DNA from: Burkholderia cenocepacia
Lineage (GTDB): Bacteria; Pseudomonadota; Gammaproteobacteria; Burkholderiales; Burkholderiaceae
DNA length: 64,000 nucleotides
Reading direction: 5' to 3'
Assembly: GCF_014211915.1 (NCBI RefSeq)
Contig: NZ_CP060041.1
Span: forward strand, 930,001-994,000
Below, piece by piece: positions 42,586 to 51,670 of the stretch. How positions within the stretch are numbered: the stretch's first letter is position 1; every line of letters starts with the position of its first letter. The notes under the pieces were generated by a model. It was not told the origin of the DNA. It saw only the letters and a list, made by a program, of their open reading frames with translations, and did no database searches. Position numbers and translations under genes: made by a program.

Positions 42586-43638
42586 CTATTTCCCGGCAAA
42601 CGCGTCCGCCTGCGCGGTGCGATGCCGTGCCGCAACGCGATCGCCGGCCGGATAGAACTGCCGCGCCCATCGCTGGAACACCGGATACGGCCCGTCGCCT
42701 GCGACCGGGGTACCGTAGCCGGTGTAGTCGCGATGGCTCCACACCATGATGTCTTCCTTGAACACCGGCACCAGCCACAGCCGGTGCAGCAACCGGCCGA
42801 GCGCGGCGTAGACGATCCGCTGCAACGGAGCCGGCCACCTCGACAGCCACGAAAAGCGGAACGAGATACCGTCCCGGAAGGTCCAGCGCAACGGCGCGAC
42901 CTGCACGCCGCACGCGAAGATCTTCGCTTCGAGGCCGATCGCCTTCATTTCATGATCGGACGACACGCAGCCAAGGCCGTGAACGCCGATCAGCGTGCGC
43001 CATTTGATGTTCTTCCACGCCATGTCGACCTGCATCGAAATGCGCGGGCCGTCGATCACGGGCGTATGCGGCTTCATGTCCTTCCAGCGATGCAGCGCGC
43101 CGAAATGTTCGAGATCGAAGCCGTTTTCCGGCAGGTTCTGCATCACGCCGCGTAGCGTGAATGCCTGGCCGACCGGTGCCGAGAAGCCGGTCATGTCCAC
43201 TTCCGGCAGTTCCCAGGTCGGCGCCAGGCCGTCGGCGTTCTGCCATACGAACACGAAGCCGTTCCACTCGCGCACATGCCAGGTGCGAAGCGTCAGCCGT
43301 TGGCCGCCTTTCGTGCAGCCGGCGGCGATACGCCGGCCGTCGGGGCCGTACGCGTAGTGATGGAACGGACAGACGATCTGCTCGCCGTCGACCGTGCCGC
43401 CGTGGCCGAGATGCGCGCCCTGGTGCGGGCAATACGCGTCGACCGCGCAGGCGACGCCCGAGGCCGTCCGGTACAGCACGACGTCGCGTCCCATGAACGG
43501 CGTCGTGAGCACGGCCCCGCGCTTCAGTTCGCGGCTGAAACACAGCGCGAACCACCCGTCCGGATAGGGCAGCGGCGCGGTTTCGTCGACGGGGCCGGCT
43601 GCATGCATCGCGCGCTCCTGCATCGGCATGGCACTCAT
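42586..43638 (-). CDS. Rieske 2Fe-2S oxygenase (KshA/DAF-36-like)
   Basis: The 350-residue protein is the terminal oxygenase of a Rieske non-haem iron system. The Rieske cluster ligands are Cys70 and His72, and Cys90 and His93 in IVCPFHHYAYGPDG. The mononuclear iron site is NLPENGFDLEHFGALH (Asp175, His178 and His183 region). Long-chain relatives hydroxylate or desaturate sterols and terpenoids. No ferredoxin or reductase is encoded nearby, so it must borrow one. Its start overlaps the stop of the upstream Rieske gene (ATGA). It is the last gene of the terpene cluster and likely acts late. Confidence 0.9.
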   Translation of the reverse strand: MSAMPMQERAMHAAGPVDETAPLPYPDGWFALCFSRELKRGAVLTTPFMGRDVVLYRTASGVACAVDAYCPHQGAHLGHGGTVDGEQIVCPFHHYAYGPDGRRIAAGCTKGGQRLTLRTWHVREWNGFVFVWQNADGLAPTWELPEVDMTGFSAPVGQAFTLRGVMQNLPENGFDLEHFGALHRWKDMKPHTPVIDGPRISMQVDMAWKNIKWRTLIGVHGLGCVSSDHEMKAIGLEAKIFACGVQVAPLRWTFRDGISFRFSWLSRWPAPLQRIVYAALGRLLHRLWLVPVFKEDIMVWSHRDYTGYGTPVAGDGPYPVFQRWARQFYPAGDRVAARHRTAQADAFAGK

Positions 43639-44690
43639 CGCGCGAATTCCCGATCGACATGTGCGACGGCCGCCGACACGGGGCCGTCTCGCCCGTCGGG
43701 TGCGTCGCCGCCGGGCGCCGGGTAGAACTGCGCGGCCCAGCGCCGGAACGTCATGATCGGCAGCTCGCCGGCCATCAGCGTCGGGCGTGCGTCGTAGTCG
43801 CGGTGATCCCAGATGCGCAGGTCGCGCCTGAATTGCGGCACGAACCACAGCCGGTATGCGGCGCTCGCGAGGACCTCGTGCAGGGCCCGGCGCAGCGGCG
43901 ACGGCCACGCCGATGCACGTTCGACGCGCAGCGCGACGAATTCGCGGCAGGTCCAGCGATCGGGTTCGATCTGCGTCGGGAACAGCACGACCCGTGCGTG
44001 CAGCCCGAGGTCCGGCAGTTCCATGCGCGCGGCCATGCAGCCCAGGCCGTGCATCGTGATGTCCAGCAGCAGCCGCTGCCCGAGCAGCACGAGCGTCGAG
44101 CGCATCGTCAGCCGGTGGCCGTCGGCTTGCAGCGGCTCCAGCACCGGATTCGACCAGCCGTGCACCGGGCTGAAATGATTGACGTCGACGCCGTTCTCGG
44201 CCGGATTCTGCAGGCTGCCGTTCAGCGTGTGGCACTGGCCGCGCGGCCGCGAATAGCCGTCGAGGTCGAGTTCGGGCAGCGACCACGACGGCGCTGCGCC
44301 CGCACGGTTCTGCCATGCGAGCACGAGGCCGTTCCATTCGCATACGGGGCGCTGCCGCAGCGCGGCGGCGGGCGGCTTGCCGTCGCGCCCGGCGCGCACG
44401 CAGGTGCCGTCCGGCGCGAACGCGAGGTGATGGAACGGGCATACGATCTCCTCGCCGCGCACGACGCCGCCGTGCCCGAGATGCGCGCCGAGGTGCGGAC
44501 AATGCGGCGCGACCGCGCGAATCAGGCCGGATGCCGTTCGATACAGCACGACGTCCGCGCCCATGAAGCGCGTTACGACGAGCGCGCCGGGTTTGACGTC
44601 GCGGCTGTAGGCCAGCGCGAACCAGCCGTCCGGATAGCGATGTCGCGAAGCGGCGGCGGATTCGGGCACAAGAGGGATCGGTGCGTGCAT
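43635..44690 (-). CDS. Rieske 2Fe-2S oxygenase, second copy
   Basis: The 351-residue protein is a paralogue of the gene downstream, sharing YPDGWFAL near the N-terminus and the same layout. Rieske ligands are Cys64, His66, Cys84 and His87 (IVCPFHHLAFAPDG). The iron site is in PAENGVDVNHFSPVHGW. Sequence differences around the substrate pocket suggest the two copies act on different positions or successive intermediates. It lies 12 bp after the terpene synthase stop. Confidence 0.9.
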   Translation of the reverse strand: MHAPIPLVPESAAASRHRYPDGWFALAYSRDVKPGALVVTRFMGADVVLYRTASGLIRAVAPHCPHLGAHLGHGGVVRGEEIVCPFHHLAFAPDGTCVRAGRDGKPPAAALRQRPVCEWNGLVLAWQNRAGAAPSWSLPELDLDGYSRPRGQCHTLNGSLQNPAENGVDVNHFSPVHGWSNPVLEPLQADGHRLTMRSTLVLLGQRLLLDITMHGLGCMAARMELPDLGLHARVVLFPTQIEPDRWTCREFVALRVERASAWPSPLRRALHEVLASAAYRLWFVPQFRRDLRIWDHRDYDARPTLMAGELPIMTFRRWAAQFYPAPGGDAPDGRDGPVSAAVAHVDREFAR

Positions 44691-44702
44691 GTGCGTCTCC
44701 AG

Positions 44703-45797
44703 TCACCGGGGCGAAGCATGCCGGTCCGCCGCCGCGATTTCCTCGAGCGTCGGCAGTGCCGTCATCGCGACTGCGCCGCCGGCGAAGCGCCCGCCGCCGA
44801 GATCGTCGCCGTGGTAGCGGGTGCTGAATGCATGAAACTCCGCATTGCCGGCACTCATGTAACACAGCTCCGTCACGTAGGCCTGCGCGTCGGCGTCGCC
44901 GGCCAGCGCGCCCGTCGCGACCGCTTCACGCGCGTCGATCAGGCGGCGCTCGTTCGACGTGCAGCGTGCCGCCAGCCGGTCGAGCGCCGCCTGGGCGTTC
45001 AGTTGCTCGACGCGCATCAGGATCCACACGGCATTGAATCGCTCGTGCGCGGACCATTCCTTGCGAAACGAAAACAGGTCGTTGACGAGAATCACCGAGT
45101 CGATCGTCGCGTCCCGCGCGTCGGCCAGCGCCGCGTGTTGCGCGAGGTGCTGCCCCATGTCGATGTCGAGCGCGTATTCGATGAGCAGCGTGATCCAGTG
45201 GCCGAAGCCCTCGACCCGGCGAAACGCCAGATAGTCGGCCAACGACAGGCGCGTTGCGTCGGTTGCCGTCGGGCTGGCCTGCGTATGGACCTGCTCGCGG
45301 ATGCATTCGACGAACCGCCGCCAGAAGGCCGGGCGCGCCTCGCTCTGGGTGCGCATCAACTGCAGCGTGTCGTGCAGCAGCCGCGCGGAAGGTGCGTCGG
45401 CCGGCGGCGGCGTGCCGTCGACGGCCGCCAGGAAATGCTCGCGCAACGAGTCGAGCCCCGCCTGATCGCCGGTGCGTGCGAGATGCGTGAAGGCGTCGTC
45501 CATCAGCGTCGTGACGTGCATCATGCGGTGGAGCGCGTACACGCGATCGGGCCGCGCATTCGGGTAGCACAGGCTGCCATACGCGGGAATGCGCTGCGCG
45601 AGAAAACGGCGCGCCGCTGCGTCGCTGCGATAGTGCTGCACGATGTACGGGTAGTCGTCGATCGCGAGTTGCCGCTCGATTGCTTCATGCTGCGGGTGCC
45701 GTGCGACGGGCAGCGACAGATGCGGCAGCGGCAGCACCAGCGTTTGCGTCTCGCTGGGCGGGGCGCTCGTGGCGCGTGGCGTTCCGGATGCTTGCAT
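44703..45797 (-). CDS. Class I terpene synthase (cyclase)
   Basis: The 364-residue all-helical protein shows the class I terpene synthase elements in the right order. The Asp-rich motif is MDDAFTHL (Asp100, Asp101), the pyrophosphate-sensor arginine is about Arg192 in YLAFRRVEGFG, the NSE triad is NDLFSFRKEW (Asn238, Ser242, Glu246), and a C-terminal RY pair is at residues 326-327. The sensor sits 46 residues before the NSE motif, the usual spacing. The Asp-rich motif lacks the common third acidic residue. ATG at 45797 with GGAG is preferred to an upstream TTG. The adjacent methyltransferase suggests a C-methylated prenyl diphosphate substrate (inference). Confidence 0.9.
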   Translation of the reverse strand: MQASGTPRATSAPPSETQTLVLPLPHLSLPVARHPQHEAIERQLAIDDYPYIVQHYRSDAAARRFLAQRIPAYGSLCYPNARPDRVYALHRMMHVTTLMDDAFTHLARTGDQAGLDSLREHFLAAVDGTPPPADAPSARLLHDTLQLMRTQSEARPAFWRRFVECIREQVHTQASPTATDATRLSLADYLAFRRVEGFGHWITLLIEYALDIDMGQHLAQHAALADARDATIDSVILVNDLFSFRKEWSAHERFNAVWILMRVEQLNAQAALDRLAARCTSNERRLIDAREAVATGALAGDADAQAYVTELCYMSAGNAEFHAFSTRYHGDDLGGGRFAGGAVAMTALPTLEEIAAADRHASPR

Positions 45798-45810
45798 GCG
45801 GCTCTCCAAG

Positions 45811-46773
45811 TTACGCGTCCGGTTTGACCGCGACGATGCTGTAGGTCGACACCTTGTTCTTGATCAGCGCGACGGACCAGTTTTCGGCGAGCACGCGCAG
45901 TTCTTCCAGCGTGTCCGGCGCACGGTGCGGAAAATGGCGGTCGATGTTGGCCTTGGCATCCATCAGCCAGCGCGCGACGTCGATGTTCGACGGCAGCACG
46001 CGCATGTCGCGGATCGCGAACCCGGCGTCGATCAGCACCTGCCTGAAATAATCGGGCGTCTTCCTGTGCTTGCACGCGATCCGGTCGACCTCGTCCGGCG
46101 TGTCGGATGCGTATTCGCTCAGGTCGACGTTGTACAGATTGTCCGAGATCACCACCGAGCCGCCGCCGCGCACACGCGCATGCAGCGCACGCATCGCCTT
46201 TTCGTACAGCGCGTTCGGGAAGTGCGAGATCACGCCGCGAATGATCACGAGATCGTACGGCGTCGCGGGATCGGGCAGTCGATCGACGTCCTGTGCGTTG
46301 CACTGATACAGGTTGATGCGTTCCGCGAGCCCGTGTTGCGCATGAAAGCGGGCGCAGTAGTCGAGCTGTTCGCGACTGACGTTGATACCGTCGAGGCGCA
46401 TGCAGCCGGGGAAGCGGCCGGCCAGATACTTGAGGATGTAGCCCCAGCCGCAGCCGATGTCGAGAATGCGTTCGACCCGGGCGGGAACGGGGTCGTCGAA
46501 GCCGGCGAGATGAAGCTGGCGTTCGAAGTAGCGAATGCCCGATTCATCGAGCGAGATCGGCGGCGTGGAGCGCGGATCGTCGTACACACCGAACTGGAAC
46601 AACAGGTACTCGCCGATCGCCTTGCGCCAGTCGTCCGGGCTGCCGGCGTAGGTCGTCTGCACTTTCCGCTCGTAATCGCTCACCGTCTCGCCATGCAGCA
46701 CCCGGATCGGCAGGGCGGGTTCCAGGTGCGGCGCGCGCAGTTCGGCGATCGCCTGTTCGCTGATCTGATTCAT
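45811..46773 (-). CDS. SAM-dependent methyltransferase of the terpene cluster
   Basis: The 320-residue enzyme has a class I methyltransferase fold with SAM motif [21 protein letters not shown] and later [15 protein letters not shown] and GGSVVISDN. The glycine-rich loop resembles that of cyclopropane-synthase-like small-molecule methyltransferases. It is the first gene of the cluster and lies 13 bp before the terpene synthase. By analogy with 2-methylisoborneol and sodorifen biosynthesis it may methylate geranyl or farnesyl diphosphate before cyclisation, but methylation of a later intermediate is equally possible. ATG at 46773 has a GAGG site; ATG at 46794 is an alternative. Confidence 0.85.
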   Translation of the reverse strand: MNQISEQAIAELRAPHLEPALPIRVLHGETVSDYERKVQTTYAGSPDDWRKAIGEYLLFQFGVYDDPRSTPPISLDESGIRYFERQLHLAGFDDPVPARVERILDIGCGWGYILKYLAGRFPGCMRLDGINVSREQLDYCARFHAQHGLAERINLYQCNAQDVDRLPDPATPYDLVIIRGVISHFPNALYEKAMRALHARVRGGGSVVISDNLYNVDLSEYASDTPDEVDRIACKHRKTPDYFRQVLIDAGFAIRDMRVLPSNIDVARWLMDAKANIDRHFPHRAPDTLEELRVLAENWSVALIKNKVSTYSIVAVKPDA

Positions 46774-47143
46774 CGAAATCCTCGCGTCGTCCATTTCCGT
46801 CAAACCGGACAAAACAATGCCCGCCGATCGAGCGGCGGCGCACGTCTTTACGAAACGCCGGCACAAAAATACCCCGGCCGATACCTGTGATCGTGCAATC
46901 GAATAAATCGAGGTAATGCTTCGGTCGAAACGTTATGAAGGTGAAAGATCCGTGCGCATTTATAGAATCCCCGGATAAATGGCGGAAAGGGCGCTACGAC
47001 GCCACATTGCGACACAGGCCCCATATCGTGCCTGGGACGTCTGGCGACGCGAGCTGGCGCTGGCTGGCCGGTTCGGTTCCGTACGCAACGCATATTTTCA
47101 CGATTCGGGCACAGCGATCGTGAACCGGAAACGAAGTGTTTTT
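46774..47143 (-). other. Long leader region of the terpene operon
   Basis: Between the predicted sigma-70 promoter and the methyltransferase start lie about 360 bases that are clearly A/T-richer than the surroundings. No conserved RNA element was recognised. Reading on the minus strand gives only an unconvincing 81-codon frame. A long 5' leader would leave room for post-transcriptional control. Confidence 0.4.
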
Positions 47144-47172
47144 GTTATATGAAAGGCGATTCGATTTTTCAA
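47144..47172 (-). promoter_or_regulatory. Sigma-70-type promoter of the terpene operon
   Basis: The minus strand has TTGAAA (47172-47167), a 17-base spacer and TATAAC (47149-47144). This is an excellent -35/-10 pair with optimal spacing, the best such promoter noticed in the window. It points toward the methyltransferase gene. Confidence 0.7.
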
Positions 47173-47177
47173 GAATC

Positions 47178-47204
47178 TTCCCGTGTGTTTTAAAAACACG
47201 GGAA
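47178..47204. promoter_or_regulatory. Inverted repeat next to the terpene-operon promoter
   Basis: A perfect 9-bp inverted repeat, TTCCCGTGT and ACACGGGAA, surrounds a 9-base A/T spacer. It ends six bases upstream of the -35 element at 47172, a position typical for an activator site. It could also form a hairpin, but no T-run follows in either direction. Confidence 0.55.
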
Positions 47205-47277
47205 AACAGGTGCGAATAGAAATATTAAAATCGCGCTTGTCAATGGCGGTGGGGATTGTTTCGATTCGATGAATCGA

Positions 47278-47312
47278 AAAAAGCCGCGACGCGAACGATC
47301 GCGCGCGCGGCT
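47278..47312 (-). terminator. Rho-independent terminator after the HAD phosphatase gene
   Basis: On the minus strand the 7-bp stem AGCCGCG/CGCGGCT with a GC-rich loop is followed by a run of T residues (AAAAA at 47278-47282 on the plus strand). It lies 100 bp after the stop codon at 47412 and would insulate the terpene operon promoter. Confidence 0.62.
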
Positions 47313-47411
47313 ATCCGGCCGGACGAGCTCGTGCGGCCGCATGACGTCAAACTCGACTGAAACGCCCGCTCCCGCAGGAGCGGATCGGGCGCGGTGGACC
47401 GGCGCCTACGG

Positions 47412-48086
47412 CTACGGCCGCGCAGCCACCTCGTCGAGGTGCCACAGCAGATCCGCCGGATCGTCGTACACGCGCAGCGCGCCGGCGCGTTCCAGTTCGT
47501 CGCTGCCGTACCCGCCCGCCAGCAGCCCGACGCCGAGCGCGCGGCAGCGGGCGGCGGCGAGCATGTCCCAGATGCTGTCGCCGACCACCACCGTATGCTC
47601 GATCGGCACGTTCAGCTTCGCGGCCGCGGTCAGGAACAGGTCCGGGTCCGGCTTCGCATATTTCACCTGATCGCGCGTGACGACGACGTTCTTCGCCGGA
47701 TCGACGCCGAGCGCCTCGAGATTGATCGCCGCCGTTTCCATTCGCCCGCTGGTCGCGATCGCCCAGCGAATGCCGGCATTCGACAGCGCGGCCAGCAGTT
47801 CGCGCGCGCCCGGCAGCGGCCGGACCTGCGCGCGCAGCCGCTGGTACGCGGCCGCATGCAGCCGCGCGAGCCGCTCGACGCGCTCGGCGTCGATGTCGCC
47901 GGCCGTTTCGCGCAGCAACTGATTCAGGAACAGGCCGCCGCTCATCCCGATCTTGCGATGGATGCGCCACACCGACAGTTCGATGCCTTCGGCGTCGAGC
48001 GCTTCCTTCCACGCGAGTACGTGCTGATAGACGCTGTCGACGAGCGTGCCGTCGAGATCGAACAGAAATGACGTTTCAATGCGCAT
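47412..48086 (-). CDS. HAD-superfamily hydrolase (phosphoglycolate phosphatase-like)
   Basis: The 224-residue protein has the HAD motifs: I, FLFDLDGTLVDS (Asp10, Asp12); II, WAIATSG; III, Lys in KYAKPDPDLF; IV, VVVGDSIWDM. The helical cap of subclass IA lies between residues 20 and 80. Family members dephosphorylate small phosphates such as phosphoglycolate, pyrophosphate or sugar phosphates; the substrate cannot be told here. AGGAGAG precedes the ATG at 48086. It is transcribed away from the MFS gene and is probably independent of the terpene cluster because of the terminator. Confidence 0.9.
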   Translation of the reverse strand: MRIETSFLFDLDGTLVDSVYQHVLAWKEALDAEGIELSVWRIHRKIGMSGGLFLNQLLRETAGDIDAERVERLARLHAAAYQRLRAQVRPLPGARELLAALSNAGIRWAIATSGRMETAAINLEALGVDPAKNVVVTRDQVKYAKPDPDLFLTAAAKLNVPIEHTVVVGDSIWDMLAAARCRALGVGLLAGGYGSDELERAGALRVYDDPADLLWHLDEVAARP

Positions 48087-48288
48087 GTAACTCTCCTGGC
48101 CCGATGATCGTCGGGCAAATCGTCGGCAAAACCCAATGCGTCACATTATCGGCGCACGGCCGTGTCACCGCCATGTCCCGCGCCGCACGCACCGCGCCCG
48201 GCGGCGGCGGGTCGAACACCGCTGGTACAATCGCGCCGATGCGCCGGGCGGGCCGCCCGCGCACGCCCAACCTTCGTCGAATCCCCGT

Positions 48289-49491
48289 ATGGCAACCCCC
48301 GACGCCGTCAGTTCCGAACAATCGTGGTGGGGCGTTCTGGCCCTGGCGCTCACCGCCTTCATCTTCAATACCACCGAATTCGTGCCCGTCGCGCTGTTGA
48401 GCGCGATCGGCGACAGCCTGCAGATGCAGCCGACCGCCGTCGGCCTGATGCTGACGATCTACGCGTGGGCCGTCGCGGTCGTGTCGCTGCCGCTGACGTT
48501 CGTCACGCGCCACGTCGAGCGCCGCAAGCTGTTGAGCGTGGCGCTGCTGGTGTTCATCGGCAGCCATGTCGTGACCGGCGTCGCGTGGAATTTCACGGTG
48601 CTGATGATCGGCCGGCTCGGCATCGCGTGTGCGCATGCGGTGTTCTGGTCGATTTCGATCCCGCTCGCGGTGCGGCTTGCGCCGAGCGACCGCAAAAGCC
48701 GTGCGCTCAGCCTGATCGCGATGGGCTCGGCGATCGCGATGGTCGCCGGGATTCCGCTCGGACGCGTGATCGGCGAGGCGTTCGGCTGGCGCGTCACGTT
48801 CCTGATCATCGCGGGCACGGCGGGCATCGCGCTGCTGTTGCTGCGCGCCACGTTGCCGTTGCTGCCGAGCCAGGGCGCCGGGTCGCTGAGCAGCATCGGC
48901 GTGTTCCTGCGCAAGCCGGCGCTGGTCGCGCTGTATGCGATCACCGTGCTGGTCGTGTCCGCGCACTTCACGTCGTACACGTACATCGAACCGTTCGTGC
49001 AGAGCATCAACCATGCGAGCAACAGCCGGATCACGTACGTGCTGATCCTGTTCGGCATCGCCGGCCTGCCGGCCGCGGTCTGCTTCAATCGCGTCTATCC
49101 GCACCGACCCGACGATTTCCTGCTGGCGTCGATCGTCGCGTTGTCGGGCTGCCTGCTGATCCTGTTCCCGTGCGCGCTGAACATCGTCACGCTGTCCGTG
49201 CACACGCTGGTGTGGGGCGGCGCGATCGTCTGTTTCGGGCTGGCGATGCAGGCGTGGGTACTGAAGCTGGCGCCGGACGCCACCGATCTGGCCGTGTCGA
49301 TCTACTCGGGGCTGTACAACGTCGGCATCGGCGCCGGCGCGCTGCTCGGCAACCATATCGCGGGCGACTTCGGGCTGCCGTGGATCGGCACCTTCGGCGG
49401 CGTGGTCGCGATCTTCGCGGCCGGGGTCGCGTGGGCCGCGTTGCGGCTGCACGCGAAACGGGAAGCGGCGCTCGCGGCCCCCACGCCGTGA
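48289..49491 (+). CDS. sotB: MFS sugar efflux transporter (SotB-like)
   Basis: The 400-residue protein has twelve hydrophobic helices and the drug:H+ antiporter-1 signatures of the SotB/AraJ group (FIFNTTEFVPVALLSAIG, WSISIPLAVRLAPSDRKSR, GIPLGRVIGEAFGWRVTF). SotB exports arabinose or IPTG-like sugars in enterobacteria; the substrate here is uncertain. The start at 48289 is assigned from the protein match; the ribosome binding site is weak. It is convergent with the SDR gene. Confidence 0.85.
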   Translation: MATPDAVSSEQSWWGVLALALTAFIFNTTEFVPVALLSAIGDSLQMQPTAVGLMLTIYAWAVAVVSLPLTFVTRHVERRKLLSVALLVFIGSHVVTGVAWNFTVLMIGRLGIACAHAVFWSISIPLAVRLAPSDRKSRALSLIAMGSAIAMVAGIPLGRVIGEAFGWRVTFLIIAGTAGIALLLLRATLPLLPSQGAGSLSSIGVFLRKPALVALYAITVLVVSAHFTSYTYIEPFVQSINHASNSRITYVLILFGIAGLPAAVCFNRVYPHRPDDFLLASIVALSGCLLILFPCALNIVTLSVHTLVWGGAIVCFGLAMQAWVLKLAPDATDLAVSIYSGLYNVGIGAGALLGNHIAGDFGLPWIGTFGGVVAIFAAGVAWAALRLHAKREAALAAPTP

Positions 49492-49519
49492 AGCCGCTGC
49501 CCGGCACGCCGCCGGTGCA

Positions 49520-50296
49520 TCACGCGACCGAATAGCCGCCGTCGGCCACCAGCGCGTGCCCCGACACATAGCTGGCATCGTCCGACGCGAGGAACGCGAC
49601 GACCGTCGCCATCTCGTCGGCGGATGCCCAGCGGCCGGCCGGCGTCGATTCGGCAAAGGCGAGCCGTGCTTCCTCCGACGCCCAGATGCCTCGGTGATGG
49701 AACGGCGTATCGATCAGCCCCGGGCACAGCGCGTTGACGCGCACGCCGCGTTTGAACCATTCGATCGAAGCCGTCTTCGTCATCCCGATCACCGCGTGCT
49801 TGCTCGCGATATACACCGACGCGTTCTCGAAGCCGATGACGCCGCCCATCGACGCATTGTTGATGATGCTGCCCTTGCCCTGACGCAGCATGATCTCAGC
49901 CGCGAACTTCATCGAATTGAACACGCCGCGCACGTTCGGCTCGAACACCCGGTCGTAGCTTTGCGCGTCCTGCTCGAGCATCGGCGCGAACACGCCTTCC
50001 GTGCCCGCATTGTTGAACGCGACGTCGAGCCGTCCGTGGGTCGACACCGTGAAATCGAATAGCTTGCGGAGCTCGGCTTCGTTCGCGACATCCGCGGCAA
50101 AGGCCGTTGCGTTGCCGCCGGCGGTCGCGATCTCGTCGACCAGTCGATCGAGTTCGGCCTTGCGTCGGGCGCTGACGACGACCTTCGCGCCGCGGCGCGC
50201 GAGTTCGATCGCCGACGCGCGGCCGATGCCTGAACTGGCGCCCGTCACGAGGGCGATGCGACCGTCGAGCGGGGCAGAGTGCGTGCTTGCGTTCAT
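49520..50296 (-). CDS. Short-chain dehydrogenase/reductase (SDR)
   Basis: The 258-residue protein is a classical SDR. The nucleotide site is VTGASSGIGRASAIELA, the NNAG motif is in VAFNNAGTEG, the catalytic Ser is in INNASMGGVIG, and the Tyr/Lys pair is in YIASKHAVIGMT. The C-terminal GHALVADGGYSVA is typical. It reduces or oxidises an alcohol/ketone of unknown identity, and the Arg after the first strand suggests NADP(H). ATG at 50296 follows CGGAGAAACG. It diverges from a LysR gene that probably regulates it. Confidence 0.92.
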   Translation of the reverse strand: MNASTHSAPLDGRIALVTGASSGIGRASAIELARRGAKVVVSARRKAELDRLVDEIATAGGNATAFAADVANEAELRKLFDFTVSTHGRLDVAFNNAGTEGVFAPMLEQDAQSYDRVFEPNVRGVFNSMKFAAEIMLRQGKGSIINNASMGGVIGFENASVYIASKHAVIGMTKTASIEWFKRGVRVNALCPGLIDTPFHHRGIWASEEARLAFAESTPAGRWASADEMATVVAFLASDDASYVSGHALVADGGYSVA

Positions 50297-50399
50297 GATG
50301 CGTTTCTCCGTGAGGGGTGATCCGTTGCGTCGAAGCGACGTCTGATGCGCATTGTGGTCGTTCGACGTCGACAAAAAAATGGAACAATGGCGCATTCAG

Positions 50400-50418
50400 A
50401 ATTCCTTTTTGGGGAATT
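50400..50418. promoter_or_regulatory. Candidate LysR operator between SDR and lysR
   Basis: The dyad AATTCC, seven bases, GGAATT (50400-50418) lies midway in the 158-bp divergent region and contains the T-N11-A pattern of LysR sites. It is about 40 bp upstream of the LysR start. Confidence 0.45.
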
Positions 50419-50454
50419 AAAATCGCTTTTTCGCGAGCATCATAAAGGCTTCCC

Positions 50455-51356
50455 ATGCTCAACCGCCTCGACATCCTGAAGATCTTTTCCGCGGCCGCCG
50501 CGGCGCCGACGTTTCGCGAGGCGGCCGCGCGGCTCGGCGTGTCGCCGCAGGTCGTCACGCGCGCGGTGCGCGAACTGGAGGAGATGCTCGGCGAAACGCT
50601 GTTTCACCGGACGACCCGCAGCATCCGGATCACCGCGTTCGGCCAGTCGTTCGCGCGCGAGGTGCAGGGCGCGCTGGCCGTGGTCGACGGGCTGTTCGGG
50701 CCGGCGACCGGCCAGCGCGACGAGCCGGTCGGCGTCGTCCGGATCACCGCGCCGTCGGGCATGGGGCGGCATTACGTGCAGCCGGTCCTCACCGGCCTCA
50801 TGCAGCGATATCCGGGGCTCGTGCCCGATCTGCGGCTGTCCGACGTGCCGTCGCCGGTGGTCGACGAGCAGATCGACATCGGCGTGCGTGTCGGCGCGAT
50901 CGGCGACAACCGCTTCGTCGCGCGCATGGTCGGGCCGCTGCCGATGTGGGTGGTGGCCGCGCCGTCGCTGATCCGGCGGCTGGGCGAGCCGAAAAACCGC
51001 AAGGCACTCGAAGCGATGCCGGTGACGTGCCTGATCGATCGTGCAAGCGGGCGGCCGTGGCCGTGGATGTTTCGCGGCGAGCAGCAGTTCGTGCCGTCGT
51101 CGCCGGCTTACCTGACGGACGACACCGAGGTGGAGATCGAGGCCGTGTGCGCGGGGTGGGAGTCGGCCAGTGTTCGGAATATCTGGTGCGGCCGTACGTC
51201 AGGAAGGGGCGCCTCGTGCGGGTGCTGCCGAGCCTCGAGCCCGAGCCGTGGAAGCTGCACGTCTATCGGCCGCGGCGCGGGCCGATGCCGCGTCGTATCC
51301 GGGTGGTGTACGACGAACTGGTGGCGAAGCTCGCGGAGGCGACGCGGCGGGAGTAG
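50455..51356 (+). pseudogene. LysR-family regulator, frameshifted
   Basis: The N-terminal helix-turn-helix (residues 1-60, FREAAARLGVSPQVVTRAVRELEE) and most of the effector-binding domain are intact. Near 51153-51160 the sequence GCGGGGTGGG reads AGWES. Adding one G gives AGVGVGQCSEYLVRPYV and restores the usual end (VVYDELVAKLAEATRRE, stop at 51356) and a normal 300-residue length. A base-calling error is likely. If the loss is real, the regulator would be truncated in its last third. It diverges from the SDR gene, its probable target. Confidence 0.85.
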
Positions 51357-51670
51357 GGGGCGCCGCACAACGGCAAACGTCGGTCGCGGCAGCATCATGA
51401 ACCTTTCCGTGCCCGACCCTACGCCGGACGAATTTCAGCTGTTCGGCAACCTCGGGCCCGCCTGAAGGCGCTGCGGCCGATCGTCGATGTGAGGACCGCC
51501 GCGAGGCCCGGCATCACGCCACCGATCCGCGCATTTCGCCGCATCGTTCGTTGCGATGCGCTCGTTACGGCATGTTATGCTCCGCGCGAAACCCGTGTTC
51601 CGGAATTAGCGGCTCGGCAACGAGCCGCGTTCGAGCGGCACGGCCGTTCGCCCTCGATTGATTGACGCTC
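51357..51670. other. Intergenic region upstream of fecR
   Basis: These 314 bases contain no supported gene; a 22-codon frame at 51397-51465 has no ribosome binding site or similarity. A perfect 8-bp hairpin (GCGGCTCG, GCAA loop, CGAGCCGC at 51609-51628) stands 43 bp before the fecR start without a T-run. No sigma-factor gene remnant was found here. Confidence 0.5.

Noticed and set aside
46848..47093. An 81-codon minus-strand frame in the terpene-operon leader
   Set aside because: It has no ribosome binding site, an Arg/Pro-rich shadow-like start and no recognisable feature; it is treated as leader.
51397..51465. A 22-codon frame after lysR (MNLSVPDPTPDEFQLFGNLG)
   Set aside because: It is too short, without a ribosome binding site or known match; it could be a gene remnant but this cannot be supported.
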